A stretch of DNA of 64,000 bases, taken from NCBI GenBank assembly GCA_949592205.1, contig CATIUR010000006.1:62926001-62990000 (forward strand). The letters are read 5' to 3'. Both the position numbers and the translations under genes were made by a program. Below, in pieces: positions 13,431 through 24,095 of the stretch; positions within the stretch are counted from its first letter, which is position 1; each line of letters opens with the position of its first letter. The notes under the pieces were generated by a model. It made no database searches, had not been told where the DNA came from, and worked only from the letters and a program-made list of their open reading frames with translations. The DNA is from Helichrysum umbraculigerum (lineage: Eukaryota > Streptophyta > Magnoliopsida > Asterales > Asteraceae).

Positions 13431-13629
13431 AGAGTTTTGATAAACAAAGCCTTTAGGGCTTTCTTTAAGCCATTAAGACATGCATATTTTACTTGTACAT
13501 TTAATTTGAATTCAAAAGTTAGAGTAATTTCAGGAGGAGAGAGAGTGTTAGTTTTGGTTTTGATACAAGTAAATATGCATGTCTTAATAGTTTAAAAAAA
13601 GCCCTAAGGGCTTTGTTTATCAAAATCCT
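13431..13629. mobile_element. MITE with ~65-bp terminal inverted repeats
   Basis: Left arm starts AGAGTTTTGATAAACAAAGC at 13431; the right arm, read backwards from 13629, starts AGGATTTTGATAAACAAAGC. Arms extend about 65 bp with a few mismatches, leaving a short centre. The paralogous site in copy 2 (near 18088) lacks it, which confirms it as an insertion. The target duplication is not clear enough to assign a superfamily. Confidence 0.8.
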
Positions 13630-14319
13630 ATTATAAATTATAAATAAATACAAAACATAAATATGCTATTATTCTATATATATACAACGATGACCGTAGT
13701 TTTACTTTTTAGCAAGAGTTTTAAACACATGCGGCAGAGTACACGGTACATACTCATATTTATTTCAACAATTGCGGCTGTGTTTGTTTGTATATATTGG
13801 GGCCGATAACAATACAGAAAAGGGCCAAATAAAACTTGATCAAATGGAGTATTACGTAATAATGATTTTATTATTTTATTTAAGATGCATTTGTAAGAAA
13901 GATTAATACATGCATATAATATTTCTCTGATCGATCATATTTGATATTTAAAATTTACAATTTTATTCATTAGATATAATTAAAATAAATATAATTTATC
14001 ATCAAATCAAAATAAAGATGATAGAAAAATACAAACGACTTTCTGGACTATTGCTCTTTCTTCCACTTTTCGTGATTGTATGTGAATATTTATGTGTAAT
14101 TTCAGTTTTACTTCATTGGATTTAATATTAATTCGTTAATCTTAACAAAGTTGTATTTTTAATTATATAAAAAACTGTAGCTAGCCTAATCCCATAGCGA
14201 AGCACGGGCAACAACCCTTGTTAAAGAAATTACTTTCATACATGTAGAAAATAGAGTTAAATACTATTTAATAGTAAATGTTTTTACCATATTAACAAAT
14301 ATGGACACAATTTAGGATA

Positions 14320-14675
14320 GGGTTAATAATGATTTAATTCTCAGAGTTTCATATTTTTTTCGTTTTAACCACTCAAGTTTTTTTCTAATGATTTAATCTT
14401 CGAAATTTTAAAATTTTGATGGTTTAAGCTTAAAGTTGGATTATACTTCAAAAAATTGATGGTATAATCCCTAAAGTTTATCTTTTATAATGATTTCGCC
14501 CTTTTAATTTTTTCTAATTTAATCATCTAACTTTCAAAATTTTAATGGTTTAACTCTTTGAAGGGTTAAACCGATAAGTCAATGCAAACTTGAAGGATTA
14601 AATCGTAAGAAAAAAAACTTGAGTGGTTAAAATGAAAAAAAAAGTAAAATTTTGAGGATTTAACAATTAATAACC
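14320..14675. mobile_element. MITE-like inverted repeat element
   Basis: Left end GGGTTAATAATGATTTAATT is matched by the inverted right end ATTAATAACCC at 14675. Inner arms also pair (AACCACTCAAGTTTTTTT against AAAAAAACTTGAGTGGTT). About 356 bp, AT-rich and non-coding. The paralogous position in the second copy (18855 onward) lacks it. Confidence 0.75.
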
Positions 14676-14757
14676 CTGTAGTATATACATCTTAAAGTCT
14701 TAATATAATAATACCGATTGATTTATGGTCATTCAAAAGATTTAATGAGCATGTGAT

Positions 14758-14813
14758 GAAAAGTCATGTGAGATGTTGAGATGTTGAAAAGTCATGTGAG
14801 ATGTTGAGATGTT
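14758..14813. repeat. 28-bp tandem duplication
   Basis: Two perfect copies of a 28-bp unit containing GTCATGTGAGATGTTGAGAT at 14758-14785 and 14786-14813. Confidence 0.9.
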
Positions 14814-14941
14814 ACAACTTACATTGGATAACTGTCACCAAAGTGTAAATTTAGATTTCTTCCACAAACATTGTTTTTATGTATCATCGTTCTTTTTGGA
14901 ACAAGTCGAATTGAAAGGAACATTTCACCAACTCACTAGTT

Positions 14942-15669
14942 TTTGATCATAAGACTACAAATGATTAAATTGTTTTGTGTCTACGTTCAAAACATCAAAA
15001 GGTTGATGGGATACGTTGAACAGAATCTCGACTTTACGAGTTATCAATCTAGGCAGTTTACTGAAAAGTCAACCACCTGCCCATACTTGTTGAGTCAATG
15101 TCCATTTACCCATTAATAAATTATGTTATAATCTCGCCGGCCGTTCTAGTTAGCTAGAATGTCTACTTTAGAAATGCATACAGTTTAAGGATGATTCATC
15201 AACTAGACTATTCGATTATCAATAGAATATCAACTCTACAAGCTAAAGGCTTTTTTCATTGGTTGTAATACAAAATGAACACTCATTTCGGGACAACAAA
15301 ACATAGAAATGCAAAAATTAATATCGGAACAGAGATAGTATAAAAATATAAAATAGTAGCAAGATGCTACTTTTTCCAAAGTTTAGATACAGATTATATA
15401 TTGATCAAGATACAAGATGATTAAGGTCTCTTATATTTGAAGGCAGAGGAAGTTGATTAAGTAGGCAGAGTATATGCACAATTAAGAATTAAGAGTGTAC
15501 TAGTTACGGATTATATCATCAATTTTGTGAGGGTCGTTAGTTAATTATTGAAGCTTAGTATTGGTATCTCGATTCTTTTGGTCGTGTAGCATCAATAAAT
15601 GATATGGTACAATTTTTCCTGATAAAAGTTACTCGTACATCGAACTTAGCTTACCCATAACTCGAACTA
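14942..15669. repeat. Segmental duplication 2, copy 1
   Basis: Starts TTTGATCATAAG and ends CCATAACTCGAACTA. Matches 16162-16825 in direct orientation with small differences; for example, GGCAGAGGAAGTTGATTAAG is shared. Confidence 0.85.
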
Positions 15670-16161
15670 GGGCTGTTAACGAACCAAATCGAGTCGAATA
15701 TCAGGATGCTCGAGTTCGACTCATTTACTAATTATCCGGTTCGAGCTCGATTCGAATTCGAGTAAGTTTTAAAAATTGTGTTTGAGCTCGAGTTCGAATT
15801 ATTTGTTGTAGTTCGAGCTCGAGTACGATCTCGTTTATTTAATTCCAAGTGTCTTTATGAACCGAAATTTCTTGCTAGTTTATGAGCTCGGGCAGTTGCA
15901 TACATTTAAAGTTCCAAATATATAAATTTCTTATATAAACTCGACTCGTTCGAGTCGAAGAGCTCGTTTGACTCGAAACTAAACGAGCTTTCGAACGAGC
16001 CAAGTCGAACATCAATTTTTTATACTCGGCTCGTGAAATTAATCAAGTAGTATTTTTCTTTCGAGCTCGATTCGTGTTTGAATATTATCAAACTCGAATT
16101 CTAGTTAAACGAGCTCGAACTCGAATAGCTCGTTAAATGCTCGACTCGTTAAGAGTACAAA
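15670..16161. mobile_element. Palindrome-rich MITE-like element (CGAGCTCG-rich)
   Basis: Dense in TCGAGCTCGA-type palindromes and in GAGTCGAA/TTCGACTC. Left end GGGCTGTTAACGA and right end ACTCGTTAAGAG are roughly inverted. It occupies exactly the junction between the two copies of duplication 2. Probably a hAT-like or unclassified non-autonomous element; borders are approximate. Confidence 0.6.
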
Positions 16162-16825
16162 TTTGATCATAAGTGTACAAATGAATAAATATGGGATACG
16201 TTGAACAGAATCTCAACCTTACAAGTAATCTATTTAGGCAGTTTAGTGAAAAGCTAAGTGAACCACCCGCCCATACTTGTTGAGTCAATCTCTGCTTATC
16301 TATCAATTAATTATCTAATAAACTCACGATTTAAAAATGTACGCAGTTTTAGAATTGTTCATCAAGTATACTCTTCGATCATTAATCAAATATCATCTCT
16401 ACTCATTAATGGTTATTTTCATTGGTTGAAATAGAAAGTGAACATTTATTTTGAAACAACGAAACATAGATATACAAAAATTTATATTGGAACACATAGA
16501 TAGTATAAAAATTAAAAAAGTAGAAACATGGTAGATAGAATTACATATAACAAATGGGTATTTTTCCAAAGTTTAAATACAGATTATATATTAATCAAGA
16601 TGCAAGATGATTAGTAAGGTCTCTTATATGTGAAGGCAGAGGAAGTTGATTAAGTAGGCAGAGTATATGTACATTTAAGAATTAAGAGTGTACTAGTTAC
16701 GGATTATATCATCAATTTGGTATCTCGATTCTTTTGGTCGTGTAGCATCAATAAATGATACGGTACAATTTTTCCTGATAAAAGTTACTCATACATCGAA
16801 CTTAGCTTACCCATAACTCGAACTA
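16162..16825. repeat. Segmental duplication 2, copy 2
   Basis: Direct copy of 14942-15669, slightly shorter. Flanking sequence to the right (CCTCTAACATCGTAACTG) is unique to this copy. Confidence 0.85.
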
Positions 16826-17779
16826 CCTCTAACATCGTAACTGATATGTCCTTTATAGCCGTCCTTAAAATAAAATAATTAAAAATAGTATAGAAAAGAA
16901 AAGTAGGTTGAGGCCGTAAAACGTGACAACAATATAACTTGAAAAGAGTCGATCAAATATTCTGAAAGCAAGGAAAATATCAAATACGTCGTGGTAACAT
17001 TTCTCAAAAGACAACGGAAATTAATATGTTTAAAAAGGGGAGGTGATAAATACAACATAGATTTTGATTCATACAATAAAACTGTGCATCAACAAGTTAT
17101 ACAGTATGTTTTAGTTGTGTAAAAGTGTATTGTAATAATCAAATTATGTGTTATATTTATCAACACCATTTAAAAAGCTTAAGATCCCATATGGACACAC
17201 AGTGTGATAGAGAGACTTCATCTTTTAACCTGTAGTATGTTTTGAATTTTTAATATTTACACACCCCTCAGTTGCATTTTAGTTGGTTATGTTTTTGGTT
17301 GTTTACGTTTGTTATAAAAAATTGTTCACTTTCAAAAAATAGCTATTAAGAATCACTAGTGTTAATCATTTAATTCTTTATAACTTTAAGTAAAACTTGT
17401 TTTAAATATGATTAATACATAAGTAGGGTATCAAACTTTTACGAAATGTTCAATTTAGGGATCAATCTATTTTTTTGTAACAAAAGATAACTTAACTTTT
17501 GAATCTTGTCATCTAGTGAAAAATGGAACCGATCAGCAACATTTTGATTCATCTTTTTGAACACTTTTATAAACTTTAGTTATCCTAAAACACATTTTAT
17601 AAGGTTTAACTATCCCTACACATATTACGTATAGTTAGGGTTTATTTAAGTAAATAAAATTTATTCATTCCATAAATTGAACATTTTATGAAAGTTTGAT
17701 ATCCTTGTTGCCTATTAACCCTTTTAAATATAAGGGTACAACTGACAATTTTTCAATTTATCATAAATGAACAAAATTT
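16826..17779. other. Non-coding AT-rich interval
   Basis: No gene or named repeat recognised. Short frames here lack any family signature. Confidence 0.4.
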
Positions 17780-19076
17780 GTTAAGGGACAATTATTGTGG
17801 GATGAATGAAGTAATTACTAAAATAAAATTTATGTTTGTAGAAATTTAATACGTGAGAAACTTAACTATGCATACTTAGCCGTCTACTTGTTGAAACTTG
17901 AAAGTTGAAACAATTCATGTTTTTCGAGTAATAACAAATTAACGATACATGCGCTTTAATAATCAAATAAGCACCAAAATAGATGACGTAACCCTATGTG
18001 TATCACGTTCTAGAAGAAGAAAAGGTTGACGTCAACATGAGCAATAGATTTACTAAAAAAACATTAGGTACATGTTAATTTATTTATATTATTATAAATT
18101 ATATATAAATACAAAACATAAATATGCCATTATTAAAGAAATTACTTTCATACATGTAGAAGATAGAGTTAAATACTATTTAATGGTAAATGTTTTTACC
18201 ATATTAACAATATTGACACAATTTAGCAATGTTTTAAAAACCGGGTTTGAAATCGACCCGTCTTCACTGCCGGGTGGGGGGTCAACCCGGGTCAACCCGA
18301 GTTAACCCGGTTTACTAATACAAGGGAAGAAACGGAGATTATAGGTGAACACATGTTGAGGTGTCATAATTTTATAGGTTAGGATTTCTTGAAGGACAAG
18401 ACAAAAAGTAAAAGGCTATTGGGTTTCTTTATCACAAGCTCATAGCTATATTTGACTATTTGTACATTGAAAACATAAATAATAATTAATATAAAATTTT
18501 CTTTTTTCACTTTTCTCTACCCACATCGTCTTCTACATTCTTCCATACTTACCAACACTCTCTTATCAAAACTTATTCAAACATCCACCACCAAACATTG
18601 TATAAGATTAAAGACAAACAAAAAGGTTTTGATTGTTCCAGATTTGGCCAACGATATAGCTAAAAAAAAGTATGTAAAACGAGTCTATTCAATTCCGGGC
18701 CGAAAATGTGGTTGAACCGGGAAAACCCGGCGGGTCAATCCGGGCCAAAATCTACCCCAAACCCAGCACTCTTTGGCTTGGTCTCATGACCGGGTCGCGG
18801 TTGAACCGGGTCGCCCGGGCGGGTTGACCCGGGTTTTAAATCATTGCAATTTAGGATATACATCTTAAAGTCTTGAGATAAGAATATTTAGCAAAAACTT
18901 ATTTGACACAGAACACCCAATTAGAACACCAATTGATTTATGGTCTTTGAAAAGATCTAAAAGACAGCACATTGATGTAGTAATTAATTAGTTTATAGTT
19001 ATTCCATGTGACCAGATACATGATATATACCTAAAATAAAAAAAATGCATTTGATGTTGAGATGTTACAACTTACA
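17780..19076. repeat. Segmental duplication 1, copy 2
   Basis: Direct copy of 13122-14824. Lacks the three insertions present in copy 1 but holds a hAT-type element of its own at 18227-18846. Confidence 0.85.
18219..18854. mobile_element. hAT-type non-autonomous element, 620 bp
   Basis: Element 18227-18846 is flanked by an 8-bp direct repeat CAATTTAG (18219-18226 and 18847-18854), the hAT target-duplication size. Termini CAATGTTTTAAAAACCGGG and, inverted, CAATGATTTAAAACCCGGG. The sub-terminal regions are rich in CGGGTTGACCCGG palindromes. No transposase frame. Copy 1 of the duplication lacks it. Confidence 0.85.
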
Positions 19077-19327
19077 AGGTCAAGTGAATAATGAGCATGT
19101 AATGAAAAGTCTTTTTATTTGCATTTCTGATGATTTATTAGGATTTTTAATGTGTTAGTTGACATTAATATATACAAATCAATCTTTTTCACACAAGTTA
19201 AGTTGTTTCATTGTGGATGGTCTAACTAGTTGTCCGACTTTTAATTTTTAAATTTCCAAGTGTTAGAAAAATTAATAATCTTTTTCCTTCTTTTTTTCCC
19301 CTTAAAAGTGGGCGCATTATTATAAAA

Positions 19328-19365
19328 CTAGCTTTGTACCCGCGCAAAGCGGCGGCGCCAATTGA
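19328..19365 (-). mobile_element. Possible Helitron 3' terminus
   Basis: Read on the minus strand, a short GC-rich hairpin (GCCGCTTTGCGCGGG) is followed about 10 bases later by CTAG and then T. This matches the usual plant Helitron end, a hairpin then CTRR, inserted between A and T. The 5' end was not located. Confidence 0.4.
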
Positions 19366-20796
19366 TTTCATGCGATATCATATTTGGTAATGTAACAGCT
19401 AAGGTTCTACGTAACTATAAATGTGTTTGGATTGACAAACAATAGGAAAACAAACATAATTGTTAGAAAAATTCACTTAAGAAAAGATGACATGCTAGAA
19501 TTAATAATTGATTGTGTTTATAATATATGCATCACTTAAAACTTCTTTATACACCAAATTTGAGGTGTAAATTCCGTCCTGATTGTGTTCTTTAGGAGAC
19601 TTTACTAAAACTTTGTACTATTGCGAGATATGCCTCCAAACAATGCAACATAAAGTTGTCTATGCGAGATACTGACTATCGTAAGTAAACTCCCATGTTT
19701 ATAAACACATATAATATGAAAAATTAATATGTAAAGGAGAAAGACTGGTTCTATTATCATATACGGAGTACGTTACTTACAAAATTCAAAGGATGAGCTT
19801 GAAAATTTGAATAAGTTGAAGAATATATTTTGAGTTGTTAAACAAAGTGGTTCACTACGGCATATAAGGATATAGTTTTAAATATCAATTCGATGTATGA
19901 TGATGAACTTAGAGCATTGGTAATGCATAAAGGTTGTATGAATTGCGACGTGAATATTAGTTTTTCTAGACGACTCTACCCTTTAACCACCATAATCCAT
20001 ATCCTAATCCGTACAACATTAAATGGGCATGCACATTAGAGAGTACGGAGTATAATTTTTGAAACAAATATATATGGAAGGTCAAAATTCTGAAAATTAA
20101 ATAGTTGTTCCTTTTTTACACCAATTTGACTTGGTATCTCTTTTATGTAAAGTTGATGTATTAGCATTTGAAATGGAAGAAAGTAACTGACAGATGACTA
20201 AAATCGGGTATCAATGGAGTATTTTCAAGGTGACCAAATTGAGAATAGGGAAAGTATAATACTGTAGCTGGATACACAGTATAGGCCTCCTATATCTTTT
20301 TATTTTTACATTTGAAAATCAATATTTCTTCTTGTTTTTGTAAAGGAAAAGTTGTTTGTAATTTACAATTATGAATGAGATTTTTTGCCAAATAATTAGT
20401 AGTGAGATTTCTAATTTAAATAATTAGGTATTATTTTGAAGGTCGTTTTAATTTTATTTTAATGTTGTTGGATTTGAAAGTGTGTTTTTAATTACTCGTA
20501 AGAAGTTTCATGACAAAAAAGATGTATAATTACTTCATAGATTATAAAAAATATCAAAATGTTCAAAATTTATTGTAATATTGTACTACTAATCTAGAGT
20601 TTGCTTACCGTTTAATAATTTATAGTGAAAATGAAAAATAGAATAGTATCACCCTCCTAGTTATTATTATAAATATAACTATAAAAATATATAAGTTACA
20701 TTAACATCTCGACTCTCTAGATATTAGGTTCCCATTTAGGACGTTTAATGAGTTGAGTACTTGAGTTATATATATATTATTACATAATTATATAGT
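19366..20796. other. Non-coding AT-rich interval
   Basis: Possibly the body of the element ending at 19328. No coding signal recognised. Confidence 0.35.
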
Positions 20797-20965
20797 AACC
20801 GGTCCGGTCCGGTAATCAGTAGAAACCGTAAACCGGACCGGGAACATCCGGTTTTGTATTTTTTAAACCGCGGATCGGACCGCTAAAAAACAAACCGGAC
20901 CGGACCGGTTTAAACGGTTTGGTTTGCCGGTTTTCACGGTTTTGCCGGTTTCATGAACACCTCTA
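20797..20965. mobile_element. CCGGTCCGG-rich short element
   Basis: About 170 bp dominated by ACCGGACCGG/CCGGTTT palindromes and ending TTTCATGAACACCTCTA. It resembles short hAT-like or unclassified plant elements. No clear target duplication found. Confidence 0.45.
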
Positions 20966-21648
20966 GTTTTGAGCTTGATCAAGTGGCTGATTTACATTAG
21001 CTTTTCAACCAATTAGTTTCTATAAGAATTTACCAAAAAGTAAAAAGAACGACTAGTTTCCCAGCATTTTGTTCTTCTACTGAATCTCAATCAATTGATT
21101 GGTCATCAAACCCGAAAGAACACAATAAAACCATCTACAGTTAACCCACGTTTTACTCATGGGTACCGAACTAAACTTAATAACGCTGTCAAATTTCTGA
21201 CCATAAAAGTTACAAGTTAGCATGTAATTCCTTCAAACGGGAATCAGTGACCGCAAACAAAACTACATCTTCAATTTGACTCCGGATGTTAATTCAGTGC
21301 CTTTTTAACTTCATGAATCAAATTAAGGGTAAATGTTCACAACTTTCAATCCCAGGAAACTAACATTACCAAAATCGCAACCACACAACTTTTACATATT
21401 ACCTTGTTGTTAGCAGCAATCTGAAGTTTAGGACTACAAATTGTATGTAACAGAATAAGTCTCAATCAGTACTAAGCACCTGTGAGAAGCTCAAGTCCGG
21501 TGGCCAGATAAGTGTAAATATCAGACATATAACTATTAATGGATATTACTAACGATATATACTCCGTGGTATGTATACACTACGTATCTCTACATTTCAT
21601 CATTGTTAGTTGTACAATATTACAACAAAGACACAGAAATTAACGTTC
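20966..21648. other. Non-coding interval
   Basis: Nothing recognised. Confidence 0.35.
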
Positions 21649-22404
21649 GTTTGATTCAGGGCCGGCCCTGGGGCTGGGCTGGCCGGGCGACCGCCCAGGG
21701 CATCACTCGTACAAGGGGCATCAAGTATTTCATTGTCGGATTTGGGTATATGCAGATCTGATTTTTTATAGTATGTGAAAGTTGATTTTTAGACGATTTA
21801 ATCAAGTTATATGGACTATATATGTTTTGGATAGTAATATTAGTCTATTAAAGTCGTGGAAGAGCAACCAAAAGTTAGATTTGCTGGTTTAATAATGGAG
21901 CAATTCCAATCGCAGGTTTGATGTGGAGAAGATGACTCCATCATGGCCCACTTGCTTTTTACTTTGAAACTTTTTAAAAGTTTCCCCCTATTATTAAACA
22001 AATTACAGTTTAAACCTCACATTTTATAGTCTTAAAATATAGCCCCTAAGAATAGTATAACATATACGTAGACATTTATGTTATTGAATACACATATGAA
22101 ACACACAGAAACATACAATGTAGGTGAGTTTATATTGACATCAAATATGTCAAGATAAGATATTAGGTATTCTTTTGTAAGAAAAAAAGGAAGCATGAAG
22201 ACATCATTGTAGGTAATTTACGTTGAACTTTATAGTTTCTCTTCTCGAAGTGTAACATTTATGAATTTAATAACTATCGGTATAGGAATAAATCACCTAA
22301 TTTAACCATAACCCCAATTTTTTTTTTTTTTTTAATCTAGTAGGGCATGTTCTAGTTGTCTCGCCCGGGGCATCAAAAATTACAGGACCGGCCCTGGTTT
22401 GATT
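21649..22404. mobile_element. hAT-type non-autonomous element, 740 bp
   Basis: Element 21657-22396 is flanked by a perfect 8-bp duplication GTTTGATT (21649-21656 and 22397-22404). Termini CAGGGCCGGCCCTG and, inverted, CAGGGCCGGTCCTG fit the hAT (Ac-like) CAGGG end. The interior is AT-rich with no transposase frame. Confidence 0.9.
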
Positions 22405-22590
22405 GTATTCTGATTCATATAATTTCTGTAACCCAAAAGAAAGGCAAGAACTAATATAAAATATTGAAAAGAGCTACTAGTTAATTATGGTTAGAAATGG
22501 TAGCATCAGACACATTAGATGCCCATGCATTTTTTAGGCAACACATGAATACTAAGAGCCTGGCAATAGATAACGTCAGTTAATTAACAC

Positions 22591-22629
22591 TCATGTTGTT
22601 TCTTTTTTGATCACCTTAGGAATAGTTAC
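22591..22629 (-). pseudogene. HSP20-like gene, C-terminal fragment separated by copia insertion
   Basis: Reading on the minus strand from the copia target duplication GTAAC, the frame of the HSP20-like exon at 30683-31112 continues here for about a dozen codons (ending KKETT) to TGA at 22591-22593. The restored junction gives VVTIPKV, the usual end of an alpha-crystallin domain. The 3' UTR would follow to the left (22405-22590). Confidence 0.8.
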
Positions 22630-23281
22630 TGTTAGAATATAGCAATAAATATAAACAAATTGTCATACAATTGCGGAAGCGAATAAACACGTATTTATAA
22701 TTAGTTAAGATAGAAAACGTGTACCTTTTAGCTAGCTCCAAATAATCGTTTATAAAACGAACAGGTTTCACTAATGGTAAAACCCTCTAGGGTTGCACGC
22801 ACACCACCTTCACAACACGAAAACGATGCTAGTCGAACTACACTTTAATAAAACTTAACCTTTGCTTTTCCTTCTCGTCTTGATCGATAAAGACAAACCA
22901 AACAAAAACCCCTTGGGTTGGTTTGGTCGACGGCTGACCAAAGAAAAAGGAGGAGGAAGTTTATTATTTTAATTGTTAGGGTATTGTGCATTTAAGATAC
23001 TAATAACCCTAACTTAGGTTTTGTATTTATAGGTTTTAATTAGGTTATTGAGTTGTATATGGATACCTATAGATTTGCCCATATAAAACCCAACCCAATT
23101 CAAAACCCAATACAAGTTTCACTCACTTAACATTTAAGTCCCTCAAGTTTAGTTTATATTAAATGTGCATAATAATTAATACATTATTAATTAATTAATC
23201 GTGTCTAAATGATTAAGTGCGCGCCCCCCATAGGCTCATTAATTTCCGGACATGCTTAAGTCGTGTACATATATACCAACA
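22630..23281 (-). repeat. Copia 3' LTR
   Basis: 652 bp, TG...CA ends. By eye it differs from the 5' LTR at only two positions: AAAACTTAACC against AAAACTGAACC, and TTAATTTCC against TTAGTTTCC. Confidence 0.95.
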
Positions 23282-23291
23282 GCTCCCACTT
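23282..23291 (-). other. Copia polypurine tract
   Basis: AAGTGGGAGC on the minus strand abuts the 3' LTR, the position of the plus-strand primer. Confidence 0.8.
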
Positions 23292-24095
23292 GGACATGTC
23301 TTAAGCAATAACATTGGTTAGCGTCTAGCAACACTTCAATGTTCCCAGAAATTTTTGAGTTTCGTTTCATAAAGTCTCAGATAATGATTTCATCATTTAC
23401 AATCCCTTTGTTTCAGATACCGATGTTAATCATGAATATGGATCAATGTCATTTCATGATTTAATTGTTCTATTTCTCATTTCATATAATTAATCAAGAT
23501 TACAAAATGAATCGAGACACATCTAGATTTCATTTTGGTATGGCCATACACACATCTGATTAATACCTAATGAGCGGCCTAGAAGTATCATTCTTCAATA
23601 ACGTATTGAAGGAACAAATTCTGTATTGACTGCACGTGTCAGTCATGCATTTCACTACACTTCTGAAAATAGTCCTGTGTAACTACCATTTACGAATAGT
23701 TAGAACCATATCAAGAAGATGCAATCCATACACGCTGAACCTACTTGCATCTCAAGTCTAAGGATTCTGTAAATAATCATTTTCGAATATTCCTTAATGA
23801 CGACGATCCATAAAGTAATAATTCGATAATTTGGGGAATCCGATATGCATCCGTATGAATATCATGTGAGTTTAGTGAGACCCTTTCTAACCAATCACTC
23901 AGATATGTCTTAGTTTGACTATATTCCCATAGAGTCAATCGACATTGGATAGTTTAGAATAATAATAAATTATTCAAGGATTAAACATGCAAAAATGAGA
24001 TACAATAATATTTAAATAAAATAAACATACCAAGTACTTTATTTGATTAATAAATAAAATGTTTTACATCTCATATCCAAATACTAATCACAGAA
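23292..24095 (-). other. Copia 3' untranslated region
   Basis: About 800 bp between the pol stop and the polypurine tract. No coding signal recognised. Confidence 0.6.

Larger units (their letters stand above)
13122..14824. repeat. Segmental duplication 1, copy 1
   Basis: Starts TTAAGGGACAATTATTGTGG. Matches 17780-19076 in the same order and orientation, but with insertions at 13431-13629, about 13671-14217 and 14320-14675 that copy 2 lacks. The shared parts include the ~280-bp stretch ending GGTTGACGTCAACATGA (13122-13400). No coding content recognised. Confidence 0.85.
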
